Part shown: one piece after another, positions 1 through 6,937 of the stretch | Layout of the letters: each line of letters opens with the position of its first letter | Numbering within the stretch: the stretch's first letter is position 1 | Program-made: the position numbers and the translations under genes | Source: Dehalobacter sp. CP | GTDB lineage: Bacteria > Bacillota_B > Desulfitobacteriia > Desulfitobacteriales > Syntrophobotulaceae | DNA: 14,545 nucleotides | NCBI GenBank assembly: GCA_009910795.1 | Contig: VMEE01000078.1 | Span: 1 to 14,545 of the forward strand | Reading direction: 5' to 3' | The notes under the pieces: generated by a model | What the model saw: only the letters and a program-made list of their open reading frames with translations | Told to the model about the DNA's origin: nothing | The model's database searches: none

Positions 1-1029
1 AAACGGCTGGTAATCCAATGTCCCATAGTCTCCTAGGAAGGTTCCAAGCATGATGGCCACCCATAGGATGGTCGGCGCAGCCAGCTTCAATTTCTTGGTG
101 ACTTGCGGGGAAATCCCCAGGGATTTAAAACCTGCTGCTTTATTAATGACCTCCTGGGCTGCTCCGAAAGGGCAAATCCATGCACAGTAAATGTTCTTGC
201 CTAAAAGAACAATGAAGCCCAAAGATCCAACAATAAGGACGTACCATCCCACATTGGTCAAACCGGGTATTTGCAGCGTTATTAAGGAGAATAAATTACT
301 AGCTGCCACGAATTCTTTTACGAAAAATCCCATAACACCAAATGCTGCTAAAAGTATCCAAACCCGGAGCCGCACGAGTTTCTTGATCAAAGCTGCAGCG
401 AGCGCGATGATATAGATCATTATCATCGCGAAATCCTGCCGGTTAAATTGATAAGTGTCATAAGGATTGCTCCAGCGCGTATGAAAGAATTGCGATGCTA
501 CATAGGCAGTCCCTTTGTTAACTGCCTCGGCTACAGCATGAGACGATACGGTAGAACCGGTTACCCGGTCAATGTAATTATTGGTTTGTCTTTGGTCCAG
601 ATAACCGGAATATCCTGAGGCCCCTCCTAAATAAATAGGTTCTTTGACGGAGAGGTTCTTAAATTGATCAAACAATTTTCCGGTATAGAGTCTCTCAAAA
701 AAGATGGGAGTCTCACCCTGCTGAGTAATCATGACTTCTTCCACGAAGCCTTCTTGGTTGACGATGGTCATGGCTTCGATGCGGGATTGATATCCTACTG
801 CGGAGTCACAAACGGCATAATACTTCTCTCCTGCAGCATCAACTTGATAAGCACGTTGGGTTCCTATGATTTTCTCAATAGATGTGACACCAGGAACGTT
901 CTGCTGAATAACCGCCTCGTAATCAATGGTTTTACTCGTCCAAAAGATACCGTAAAAGATCGCCGCTATCGCAGTTATGAATAGTACGATCAAATAGCAG
1001 GACTCCAGGTCTCTCTTTTTACTAGCCAT
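1..1029 (-). CDS. rdhC: RdhC (PceC-like) membrane FMN-binding protein, operon copy 3; 3' end outside window
   Basis: The open frame runs from ATG at 1029 to the window edge (343 codons, no stop). It is colinear with the complete RdhC at 5217-6485. It has an N-terminal membrane helix, then an extracytoplasmic FMN-binding domain with the flavinylation motif VTGSTVSS, whose Thr should carry FMN covalently. Several hydrophobic segments follow, with the first CX3CP motif (CAWICP). The second CX3CP motif and the C-terminal tail lie beyond the window. RdhC/PceC proteins belong to the NosR/NirI-like family and are thought to have a role in electron transfer or in maturation, which is not settled. The ATG at 1029 is chosen because GAAGGA lies 9 nt upstream; the ATG at 1039 is out of frame and hits a stop. 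A hairpin separates it from rdhB. Confidence 0.93.
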   Translation of the reverse strand, partial: MASKKRDLESCYLIVLFITAIAAIFYGIFWTSKTIDYEAVIQQNVPGVTSIEKIIGTQRAYQVDAAGEKYYAVCDSAVGYQSRIEAMTIVNQEGFVEEVMITQQGETPIFFERLYTGKLFDQFKNLSVKEPIYLGGASGYSGYLDQRQTNNYIDRVTGSTVSSHAVAEAVNKGTAYVASQFFHTRWSNPYDTYQFNRQDFAMIMIYIIALAAALIKKLVRLRVWILLAAFGVMGFFVKEFVAASNLFSLITLQIPGLTNVGWYVLIVGSLGFIVLLGKNIYCAWICPFGAAQEVINKAAGFKSLGISPQVTKKLKLAAPTILWVAIMLGTFLGDYGTLDYQPF

Positions 1030-1083
1030 CTTTTTTCATCCTTCGCTGTTTTTGGGAATAAATACTTAATAGACGTAATAAAG

Positions 1084-1130
1084 TACGCAAGCCACTAATG
1101 CCAAAGCTAAATGGACAAGTGGCTAGCGTA
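1084..1130 (-). promoter_or_regulatory. Intercistronic hairpin between rdhB and rdhC, copy 3
   Basis: Thirteen-base arms (1084-1096 and 1118-1130) pair with one mismatch around a 21-nt loop, in the 130-nt gap between rdhB and rdhC. The minus-strand RNA downstream of the stem reads ACTTTATTA, so it lacks a proper U-tract. An attenuator, weak terminator or mRNA processing/stability element that sets rdhAB expression above rdhC is more likely than a full terminator. A homologous hairpin occupies the same place in operon copy 2 (6523-6568), with paired changes in the outer stem. Confidence 0.6.
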
Positions 1131-1159
1131 TTGAAAAGCATCTTATTCCTTCAATTTAT

Positions 1160-1480
1160 CTAGACTGAGATGGTTTCAGAATTTTCTTTGCTCTTCTTGG
1201 GCGTACGATTCGATAATCTATATGTGATAACAGCCGGAACCAGCGCTGCACCGCCAAAGAAGAGAAAACCCATCGCTATCGCTTGATATTCACGCTCCAA
1301 AAAACTGGAATATGCCCAAGCCAAAGAAAATATTAATAAGAAGTTCGCGATAAAACCACCGATTTGCAGACCGATCGTGTTTCTTCCTTTCCTCTTTAAA
1401 TAAAGCCAAATACCGTATTGAATAAGCAATAACAACATGCCTAAAATGGCCCATACGATTACACCGGAAATTGTCGTCAT
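1160..1480 (-). CDS. rdhB: RdhB reductive dehalogenase membrane anchor, operon copy 3
   Basis: A 106-residue, very hydrophobic protein with three predicted membrane helices (about residues 5-28, 38-60 and 67-88) and a short charged tail ending NSETISV. RdhB proteins such as PceB have this size and topology and are thought to dock the exported RdhA on the outer face of the cytoplasmic membrane. It starts 15 nt after the rdhA stop, with AAGGGGGG 8 nt before the ATG, so it is co-transcribed with rdhA and probably translated efficiently. It is clearly homologous to the RdhB at 6602-6919, sharing the GIWxYLKxKGxNT and FFGGAALxPAxITYRL stretches and the same C-terminal residues. Confidence 0.95.
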   Translation of the reverse strand: MTTISGVIVWAILGMLLLLIQYGIWLYLKRKGRNTIGLQIGGFIANFLLIFSLAWAYSSFLEREYQAIAMGFLFFGGAALVPAVITYRLSNRTPKKSKENSETISV

Positions 1481-1495
1481 ATTGGTTTCCCCCCT

Positions 1496-3151
1496 TTATT
1501 TTGTTGGTTCGGTGTCCTTCCAGAAATCTTTCACCATGTTCGCAACATAGCCGGACTCTATCCGGTCTTCAGGATCTACCGGGCCATTATAGCCAAACCA
1601 CTCGTCAAACTTACGGGCCGCATCTTGAACCAAAGGAATTTGGGTGGCAATTCTGGCCACGTTATGATTCCATTGTCCTATTTTATTCCATGAACAGACT
1701 GAGATACAGTTCCCACAGTCTCCACCGTTATAAGCCCAAAAAGAGTTGCAACGTTGAGCGTCAACTTCCCACTTTGATGTGTAGGGATTCTCCGAAGGGC
1801 CGCAATCCTCGGGCTGTAAAATCCTTGCTTCTTTCTCGTGAGAGATGGCTTGCGCCGGGCAAGCATCCGCGCATTTCAGGCACAAGCGACAGAACTCACG
1901 TACGCCGAAACTTCTTGGCTTGTCAGGAGTAAGCTCTAAATCCGTATAAACTTTAGCGATACGTACCCGGGGGCCGAATTTTTGAGTAACTAACTGTCCG
2001 TTTCTCCCTGCTTCCCCGAGACCGGCTTGAACTGCAATAGGAACGCTCAGTCCAGTGTCATTTCCCGACGGAATCGCATTGTACCCTATCTCTCTTAAAA
2101 ATGTTGCAAGCTTATACGCTACTTCTCCCATGTTCGAGTAAGCTTTGCCCGGTGCGGCGCTGTGAAGAACCGACGGCGCCGTGCGGTATGCTTCGTAATC
2201 CATTTCGAAAGCCATGGCAATGACGGATTTTGGTTGGAAGCCGGCATACTTTTCCCAGTCTGCTTCAAAAACACTTAATCCGAAAACTTCCACTTCCTGA
2301 TTCTTAAGAAACTTTTCGATATCAAAAGGAGCATAAACAGTTCTGCCATTAGGCATTTTGAACGGGCGTGACTTTGGCCTGCTCCAGTTGGCATAGGTCC
2401 AGCGATCGTCATAGGGTGCAATGCCAGCTAAATCCGCTCCCAGAAAGCGGGCTGCCTTTTTCATAATCAGACTGGCTTCGTCCGCAGAATTGAATTTCCA
2501 TTGCCTTCCCTGACTCCGCCTTTCTTCAGCTTTGGAATTATCCCAATTAAACATTCCTTGAATAACCACAGGTTCTTTCACCATTTCATTCGTTTCGGGA
2601 TTAATGGGATAATGTGCAATCACGCCTGCCGGACCACTACCAGGCGCCGTAAATCCGTTGTAATTATATTCCACTGACCAAGCCGCTGTACACAAGGCGA
2701 CGTCCAATGTGCGCCAGCCTAATTCTTTCTGGCGCAGCGGCAGAACAGTACCATCATGTTGAGAGAAAAAAATTACTCCCGTTTCGCTAACGGTTGCATT
2801 ACGCCCTTTAATCCCAATCCTCTCAGCGTTAATCCGCGGAAGGTCTTTCCCGGTATCTTTTTTCCCTGTGATTTCAGATACATCATCATGCACAAATTTT
2901 ATCGGCGTCTTGTTTTCTTCGGGATCGAATACTCGGATATAGTAAATCTTGTTTTGCGGAAAACGCTGATACTTTGGACCCACGGTGTAAGGAAATTCCG
3001 AGGTTTCCTTGATCGGAGCTACCATGTCCGCCGCTTCGGCCACTAATGGATTAAAAGTCTCCTTTGCCGCCGCAGCCGATGCTACCGCAACTGCTACGGC
3101 ACCCATGAGCGATGCCTTGAAAAAGGACCTCCTGCTTACATTGTCCTCCAT
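1496..3151 (-). CDS. rdhA: PceA/DcaA-family reductive dehalogenase catalytic subunit, operon copy 3
   Basis: A 551-residue corrinoid/iron-sulfur reductive dehalogenase. A Tat signal starts at residue 6 (SRRSFFKA) and continues into an alanine-rich hydrophobic stretch up to about residue 40. Two [4Fe-4S] motifs are visible: CX2CX2CX3CP at about residues 421-431 and CX10CX2CX3C at about 468-486. The region NDTGLSVPIAVQAGLGEAGR is typical of the cobamide-binding core. Length and colinearity match PceA of Desulfitobacterium/Dehalobacter, but the central region differs from PceA as I remember it, so the substrate is unknown. The enzyme reduces an organohalide on the outer membrane face as terminal electron acceptor. 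The start is supported by AAGGGAGGAG 9 nt before the ATG. It is the first gene of an rdhABC operon and follows rdhK of copy 2. Confidence 0.96.
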   Translation of the reverse strand: MEDNVSRRSFFKASLMGAVAVAVASAAAAKETFNPLVAEAADMVAPIKETSEFPYTVGPKYQRFPQNKIYYIRVFDPEENKTPIKFVHDDVSEITGKKDTGKDLPRINAERIGIKGRNATVSETGVIFFSQHDGTVLPLRQKELGWRTLDVALCTAAWSVEYNYNGFTAPGSGPAGVIAHYPINPETNEMVKEPVVIQGMFNWDNSKAEERRSQGRQWKFNSADEASLIMKKAARFLGADLAGIAPYDDRWTYANWSRPKSRPFKMPNGRTVYAPFDIEKFLKNQEVEVFGLSVFEADWEKYAGFQPKSVIAMAFEMDYEAYRTAPSVLHSAAPGKAYSNMGEVAYKLATFLREIGYNAIPSGNDTGLSVPIAVQAGLGEAGRNGQLVTQKFGPRVRIAKVYTDLELTPDKPRSFGVREFCRLCLKCADACPAQAISHEKEARILQPEDCGPSENPYTSKWEVDAQRCNSFWAYNGGDCGNCISVCSWNKIGQWNHNVARIATQIPLVQDAARKFDEWFGYNGPVDPEDRIESGYVANMVKDFWKDTEPTK

Positions 3152-3192
3152 AAAGTTTCTCCTCCCTTAAATGGAATCAATATTTCGCTTTT

Positions 3193-3236
3193 ATTATACT
3201 TTTCTCAAATTATTGCCACTATGCTCAGCAGCACAG
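3193..3236 (-). promoter_or_regulatory. Predicted activator-dependent promoter of rdhABC copy 3
   Basis: A TATAAT -10 element lies at 3193-3198 with no good -35 hexamer. In the -35 position is an 18-bp inverted repeat, CTGTGCT-GCTG-AGCATAG (3219-3236). Its centre is about 41 bp upstream of the inferred start near 3186, the classic class II site for CRP/FNR-family activators. The layout suggests RdhK-type control, although the half-sites do not resemble the canonical dehalobox (TTAAT-N4-ATTAA). Confidence 0.6.
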
Positions 3237-3280
3237 TTGTTAAATTAATTTTGGCTAAATTTTTATTGGTGCAAGATTAA

Positions 3281-3326
3281 TACAAATAAAAAACTTGTGA
3301 CGCACCTCGAGGATGCGACACAAGTT
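3281..3326 (-). terminator. Rho-independent terminator after rdhK, operon copy 2
   Basis: Complementary arms at 3292-3304 and 3314-3326 (AACTTGTG, one T-T mismatch, then CGCA) enclose a GC-rich CCTCGAGG apex. On the minus strand they are followed directly by TTTTTTATTT. The hairpin sits 40 nt past the rdhK stop and ends the copy 2 transcript before the copy 3 promoter. Confidence 0.85.
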
Positions 3327-3365
3327 CATTTCGCTCAAGTCACCATTTATAATTAAATACGCCTA

Positions 3366-4070
3366 CTAGCTAGAAATACCGATTTTTTCATAGTCTTCCA
3401 TGATTAGTCCTTTGTGAACATAAATTTTATTATTGGCATTCTTCAGTTTGCCTACGTTTTTGTAATGATGAAACATTCGACATACCGTAACCCTGGTGGT
3501 CCCTATAATTTCTGCTATTCGCGCATGAGACAGATTGACAGTTAATTCATACCAGTCTTCCTGTTCTTTATATTCCCCGCTCTGAATCAGTGAGACGAAA
3601 TAATAGATTAGCTTTTCTTTTGGAGATGACAAGGAAGAAAATATATTGGCTCCTTCGAAAGCGCACATCAATCTCATCGTAACAGTGGATACCATTTCTA
3701 TTCCCAAGTTAACATCCTCAAGCATTCCTTGAATCAGATCGTCCCGGGACACCTTATAGGTCTCGCAGTCTTCAAGAACTTTAATACTTATATTAATTGG
3801 CAGTTGACAAAAGGCCGGCGCTAAGCCGAAGATTCTTCCGGGACCTGCCAGACAAGCAATTCTTGATTCCCCACAGATACTATTTAGACAATAAGCTACC
3901 CATCCTTTGGTGACTAGACACGCATAATACACGACATCCCCCTCATGAAATATGGTCGTACCTTTTTTGAATGTCTCTTTGTTATTCTTCCTTTTAACGA
4001 AGTTGAAGAGAATTTCATCTACCGGTGGATCTATCCACTCCAAACGTACCGCTAAATTATCAAAATACAT
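3366..4070 (-). CDS. rdhK: RdhK, CRP/FNR-family (CprK-like) transcriptional regulator, operon copy 2
   Basis: A 234-residue CRP/FNR-family protein: a cyclic-nucleotide-like effector domain (about residues 35-110, containing KGTTIFHEGDVV and LAGPGRIFGLAPAF), a long dimerisation helix and a C-terminal winged helix-turn-helix (about 181-206, SHARIAEIIGTTRVTVCRMF). CprK-type regulators bind the halogenated substrate and activate dehalogenase promoters at dehalobox palindromes. ATG 4070 is preferred over GTG 4079: the Shine-Dalgarno AGGGGG is 8 nt before the ATG and would overlap the GTG, and the paralogue at 12505-13203 also begins MYxxN. It has eight cysteines against six in the paralogue, which may matter because CprK is redox-sensitive. 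The gene ends copy 2 and lies just upstream of rdhABC copy 3. Confidence 0.92.
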   Translation of the reverse strand: MYFDNLAVRLEWIDPPVDEILFNFVKRKNNKETFKKGTTIFHEGDVVYYACLVTKGWVAYCLNSICGESRIACLAGPGRIFGLAPAFCQLPINISIKVLEDCETYKVSRDDLIQGMLEDVNLGIEMVSTVTMRLMCAFEGANIFSSLSSPKEKLIYYFVSLIQSGEYKEQEDWYELTVNLSHARIAEIIGTTRVTVCRMFHHYKNVGKLKNANNKIYVHKGLIMEDYEKIGISS

Positions 4071-4109
4071 GACTATCACCCCCTGAATAATAGTCTAAAC
4101 AAAAATATT

Positions 4110-5060
4110 TTATCTAACCAAATTAGTATTTACTAAAAAATCCATAGCTTTTTTGCGCAAATATTGGTTCTCCAGAACACCGATATCATTCGTCAGATCA
4201 GCGGATTGCTCATTTTTCGGGTTTTTCATCCATTGTTCTTTTAAATCATTAATTTCTTCGACAGTAATTTGAATTCCTTCTGCTTGAATTACAGTGTCCA
4301 ATATTTTCTCTCTGAGAATTTTTCTCGCAGCCTCTTCCTTGCACTCAGTCAATAACTCGTCGGCAGATATCTTTCTTTGCAGTAAGTAAACCATGAGCTC
4401 TATATTGTGAAATTCCTTAAGCTCTCTGGTAAATTTCAAATATAAATCCTCTGCTTTTTGATTCAAGATTTCTTCATCAAATTCATACTTGCATTGTTCT
4501 GCCAGAGCGGCCATCACTTTATTAATATTAGCCACATGTGCTCTGGTCCTTTTTTCTATAAGAATTTTATTTTCCAGCATTTTTTCAAATTCCTGCAGCG
4601 TTTTTACCTTTGGCTCAATCTCTTGTATGGTTTCCTCTGTCAATTTCGGCTTTTCAATCACAAATACTTTAACAATTTCGATGGAGAATGTGATCTCTAG
4701 CCCCCATAAGGCTTGGAATTCAATTAAGACAGGTTGTATTGTCGTATCAAAAACTACAGTGTCGCCCATTTTCTGTCTGAGCAGCTTAGCTGAGAACTCC
4801 GGCAAAACATTATCGTCACCCACCTTGAATTGTAAACCATCTTCTTTCACTTTTGGATAAGGCATACCCTTTTCTGTTCCAATAATATTAACGATTACAG
4901 TGTCCCCTGTTTCAATTGGCTCATTCCTTTTCTCGACCTGGATTTCGTCCAAAGATTTAAGAATATAGTTAATTGCTTCATCAAGCTCTTCCTCTTTAAC
5001 TGATACATCAAAGCTTTCGATATTTAATCCTTTATACTTTCCAAGTTCAAATTGTTTCAT
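4110..5060 (-). CDS. rdhT: RdhT, trigger-factor-like chaperone (PceT-like), operon copy 2
   Basis: A 316-residue protein related to trigger factor. It lacks the N-terminal ribosome-binding domain and keeps an FKBP-like prolyl-isomerase region (about residues 46-140, with ETGDTVIVNIIGTEKG) and a long alpha-helical, charged C-terminal chaperone region. PceT of Desulfitobacterium binds the Tat signal of the PceA precursor and holds it during corrinoid and Fe-S cofactor insertion; the same role is inferred here, in the cytoplasm. The start ATG has GGAGG 10 nt upstream. It lies between a small membrane-peptide ORF and rdhK, 40 nt before the preferred rdhK start, inside the rdhABC-x-TK operon. Confidence 0.94.
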   Translation of the reverse strand: MKQFELGKYKGLNIESFDVSVKEEELDEAINYILKSLDEIQVEKRNEPIETGDTVIVNIIGTEKGMPYPKVKEDGLQFKVGDDNVLPEFSAKLLRQKMGDTVVFDTTIQPVLIEFQALWGLEITFSIEIVKVFVIEKPKLTEETIQEIEPKVKTLQEFEKMLENKILIEKRTRAHVANINKVMAALAEQCKYEFDEEILNQKAEDLYLKFTRELKEFHNIELMVYLLQRKISADELLTECKEEAARKILREKILDTVIQAEGIQITVEEINDLKEQWMKNPKNEQSADLTNDIGVLENQYLRKKAMDFLVNTNLVR

Positions 5061-5115
5061 TTCTTACAAACCTCCATATTGACTACTACTTGATACTACC
5101 TATCCTGTCGGGTTT

Positions 5116-5214
5116 TCAGCGATCCGCACGGATAATCCCAACTGATTGAAGCATTACAATGACATGTGCAGCACCAAGCATGATGATCAAGCCTATCAAT
5201 AACAGATCTTTCAT
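5116..5214 (-). CDS. Conserved 32-residue small membrane peptide between rdhC and rdhT, copy 2
   Basis: This short ORF begins ATG at 5214, two bases after the rdhC stop, with AAAGG just upstream, and ends TGA at 5116. The product starts MKDLLLIGLIIML, forms one membrane helix and ends in a hydrophilic SVGIIRADR. The same ORF stands in the same place in operon copy 1 (14243-14347): 25 of 32 aligned residues are identical. In the last 14 codons all eight codons that differ are synonymous. That is the pattern of a translated, selected peptide. I do not recognise the family. Its place suggests translational coupling to rdhC and a role as a subunit or helper of RdhC. Confidence 0.72.
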   Translation of the reverse strand: MKDLLLIGLIIMLGAAHVIVMLQSVGIIRADR

Positions 5215-5216
5215 TT

Positions 5217-6476
5217 TTAGCCTTTGTTGGTTTTGCATCTTTGGTTCCATATTCCGTTCCATAGTCGGTTCCATATTTGATTCCATACCCTCACCCCATT
5301 ATTCCGCCAACGATTTAGTAAGTTGAGTATAAAGCCAACGGGACAAAAAAATTGGCAATAAAACCGGTTAATAAACAGGCTGATGAAAATAAAAATGGGT
5401 AACATTAACCACATCACCCATACAGCTTTAAACAAAAAGAAAGCGCTAAAAGGCTGGTAATCCAATGTCCCATAGTCTCCAACCCAGGTCCCCAGCATGA
5501 TTGCAATCCATAGGATCGTCGGGGCGGCCAACTTCAGAATTCTGGTAACTTGCGGAGAAATCCCTAAAGATTTAAATCCTGCGGCTTTGTTCAGAAACTC
5601 CTGTACAGCTCCAAAAGGACAAACCCATGTACAGTAAATATTCTTCCCAAAGAGAACAACAAAGCCCAACGATCCGACCATAATCACGTACCATCCTAAA
5701 TTTGTCAAGCGGGGTATTTGTAACGTTACAATCGAGAACAGATTGTTTGCCGTCACAAACTCTTTGACAAAGAAACCCATAACTCCAATAATGATTAAAA
5801 GCCACCAAATCCGAAAACGGGAGATTTTCTTTATAAAAGTTGCGATCAGCGCGATAAGAAAAACCACAATCATTGCTAAAGTCTTACTGTTCAATTGGTA
5901 AATGTCATAAGGGTTCGTCCATTGCTTATCAAAGAATTGAGATGCTATATACAAAGTCCCTTTGTTAACAGCTTCGGCAACAGCATGCGATGATACCGTT
6001 GAGCCAGTTACCCGGTCAATAAAATTTTCTGTTTGTCTTCCGTCCAGGAAACCGGAATAACCATAAGCGCCTCCCAGATAAATGGGTTCACTGAGAGAAA
6101 GGCTTTTAAATTGATCAAAAAATTTCTGGCTATAAAGCCTGTCAAAAAACACAGGCGTTTCGGCATGCCGGGTAACAATGACTTTCTCTACCAAACCCTT
6201 ATCGGTGAGAATTGTCATGGTTTCAATCCGAGATTGATATCCTACCGCTGAGTCACAAACTGCATAATACCGTTTCCCAACAGCATCAATCTTATAAGCG
6301 CGTATTGTTCCTACGATTTTTTCAATGGACGTAATTCCTGGTACGTTCTGCTTGATAAGTGCAGGATAATCAATTGTTTTTTCGGCAAAACAGGTGCCAT
6401 AAATGATTGCTGCAATCGCCGTAAAGAATAATGCCATTAAATAATAGGACTTAATATCTCTCTTTTTCCTCTCCAC
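5217..6476 (-). CDS. rdhC: RdhC (PceC-like) membrane FMN-binding NosR/NirI-like protein, operon copy 2
   Basis: A complete membrane flavoprotein. Numbered from ATG 6485 it has a first membrane helix (15-32), an extracytoplasmic FMN-binding domain (about 60-185) with VTGSTVSS, where Thr163 is the likely covalent FMN site, then about five helices with two CX3CP motifs (CTWVCP 285-290, CQFFCP 377-382). The family is NosR/NirI-like; roles in electron transfer to RdhA or in its maturation have been proposed. The GTG at 6476 is preferred because AAAAGGA then lies 8 nt upstream, and the homologous start in copy 3 (1029) aligns there. The ATG at 6485 directly abuts this Shine-Dalgarno and would add three residues. 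The C-terminal tail is a degenerate Trp-Asn repeat coded by 12-bp DNA repeats. It lies 125 nt after rdhB, past a hairpin. Confidence 0.95.
   Translation of the reverse strand: MERKKRDIKSYYLMALFFTAIAAIIYGTCFAEKTIDYPALIKQNVPGITSIEKIVGTIRAYKIDAVGKRYYAVCDSAVGYQSRIETMTILTDKGLVEKVIVTRHAETPVFFDRLYSQKFFDQFKSLSLSEPIYLGGAYGYSGFLDGRQTENFIDRVTGSTVSSHAVAEAVNKGTLYIASQFFDKQWTNPYDIYQLNSKTLAMIVVFLIALIATFIKKISRFRIWWLLIIIGVMGFFVKEFVTANNLFSIVTLQIPRLTNLGWYVIMVGSLGFVVLFGKNIYCTWVCPFGAVQEFLNKAAGFKSLGISPQVTRILKLAAPTILWIAIMLGTWVGDYGTLDYQPFSAFFLFKAVWVMWLMLPIFIFISLFINRFYCQFFCPVGFILNLLNRWRNNGVRVWNQIWNRLWNGIWNQRCKTNKG
5233..5287 (-). repeat. 12-bp tandem repeat coding the C-terminal Trp-Asn tail of RdhC, copy 2
   Basis: About four and a half imperfect copies of a 12-bp unit (ATGGAAYCRAAT-like on the coding strand) encode WNQIWNRLWNGIWNQ at the very end of rdhC. 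The homologous place in copy 1 (14360-14423) carries a different arrangement of the same unit, which points to slippage or unit turnover. Confidence 0.7.
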
Positions 6477-6522
6477 TTTTTTCATCCTTTTCTAATTTCA
6501 GAACAGCCGTCTGATGATAAAG

Positions 6523-6568
6523 GACGTAAGCCACTTAAGACCTCGCAAGGCAAGTGGCTGTTTACGTC
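6523..6568 (-). promoter_or_regulatory. Intercistronic hairpin between rdhB and rdhC, copy 2
   Basis: Arms 6523-6536 and 6552-6568 pair over 14 bases (GACGTAA and GCCACTT), with a 3-nt bulge between the two halves of the stem on one side. The minus-strand RNA continues CCTTTATCATC, so a full U-tract is absent. Position, inner stem (GCCACTT/AAGTGGC) and downstream CTTTAT match the copy 3 hairpin at 1084-1130, while the outer stem differs but remains paired. A partial terminator or mRNA processing signal that lowers rdhC relative to rdhAB is inferred. Confidence 0.62.
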
Positions 6569-6601
6569 TTAATAAATATTTTAACCTTTTACTTTACCTG
6601 A

Positions 6602-6919
6602 TTAAACCGAGATGGTTTCGGAATTGTCTGCCTTCTTCTTCGATGGACGGTTAATTAATCGATACGTTATCGCAGCCGGAATCAGTGCTGCACCGCCGAA
6701 AAATAAAAAGCCCATGGCAACAGCCTGGTATTCTCCCTCAGCAAAGCTGGAATAACCCCAAGCCAAAGCAAATACAAACAAGAAATTAGCACAAAAAGCA
6801 CATAACTGCAAAGGAACCGTATTTTTCCCTTTAAGCTTCAAGTATTTCCAAATACCGTATTGAATCACCAGCATCAATATACCGATACTCATCCAAATTA
6901 ATACATCGAAAATCGTCAT
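6602..6919 (-). CDS. rdhB: RdhB reductive dehalogenase membrane anchor, operon copy 2
   Basis: A 105-residue hydrophobic protein with three predicted membrane helices and a charged C-terminus ending DNSETISV. It is homologous along its whole length to the copy 3 RdhB at 1160-1480. RdhB is regarded as the anchor that holds RdhA at the outer face of the cytoplasmic membrane and may contact the quinone pool. It begins 18 nt after the rdhA stop, with AGAGGAGGG before the ATG, as expected for a tightly coupled rdhAB pair. The gap to rdhC carries the conserved hairpin. Confidence 0.95.
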   Translation of the reverse strand: MTIFDVLIWMSIGILMLVIQYGIWKYLKLKGKNTVPLQLCAFCANFLFVFALAWGYSSFAEGEYQAVAMGFLFFGGAALIPAAITYRLINRPSKKKADNSETISV

Positions 6920-6937
6920 GTAGGATATCCCTCCTCT

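Noticed and set aside
1471..1932. Plus-strand 153-codon open frame
   Set aside because: Antisense to the 3' end of rdhA copy 3; composition unlike a real protein.
3277..3290. Dehalobox-like TTTAT-TTGT-ATTAA upstream of rdhA copy 3
   Set aside because: It overlaps the U-tract of the rdhK terminator and lies about 97 bp from the inferred start, whereas a better placed inverted repeat sits at about -41. It may be chance in AT-rich DNA.
4489..4860. Plus-strand 123-codon open frame
   Set aside because: Antisense to rdhT copy 2, low-complexity composition, no ribosome binding site seen; a shadow.
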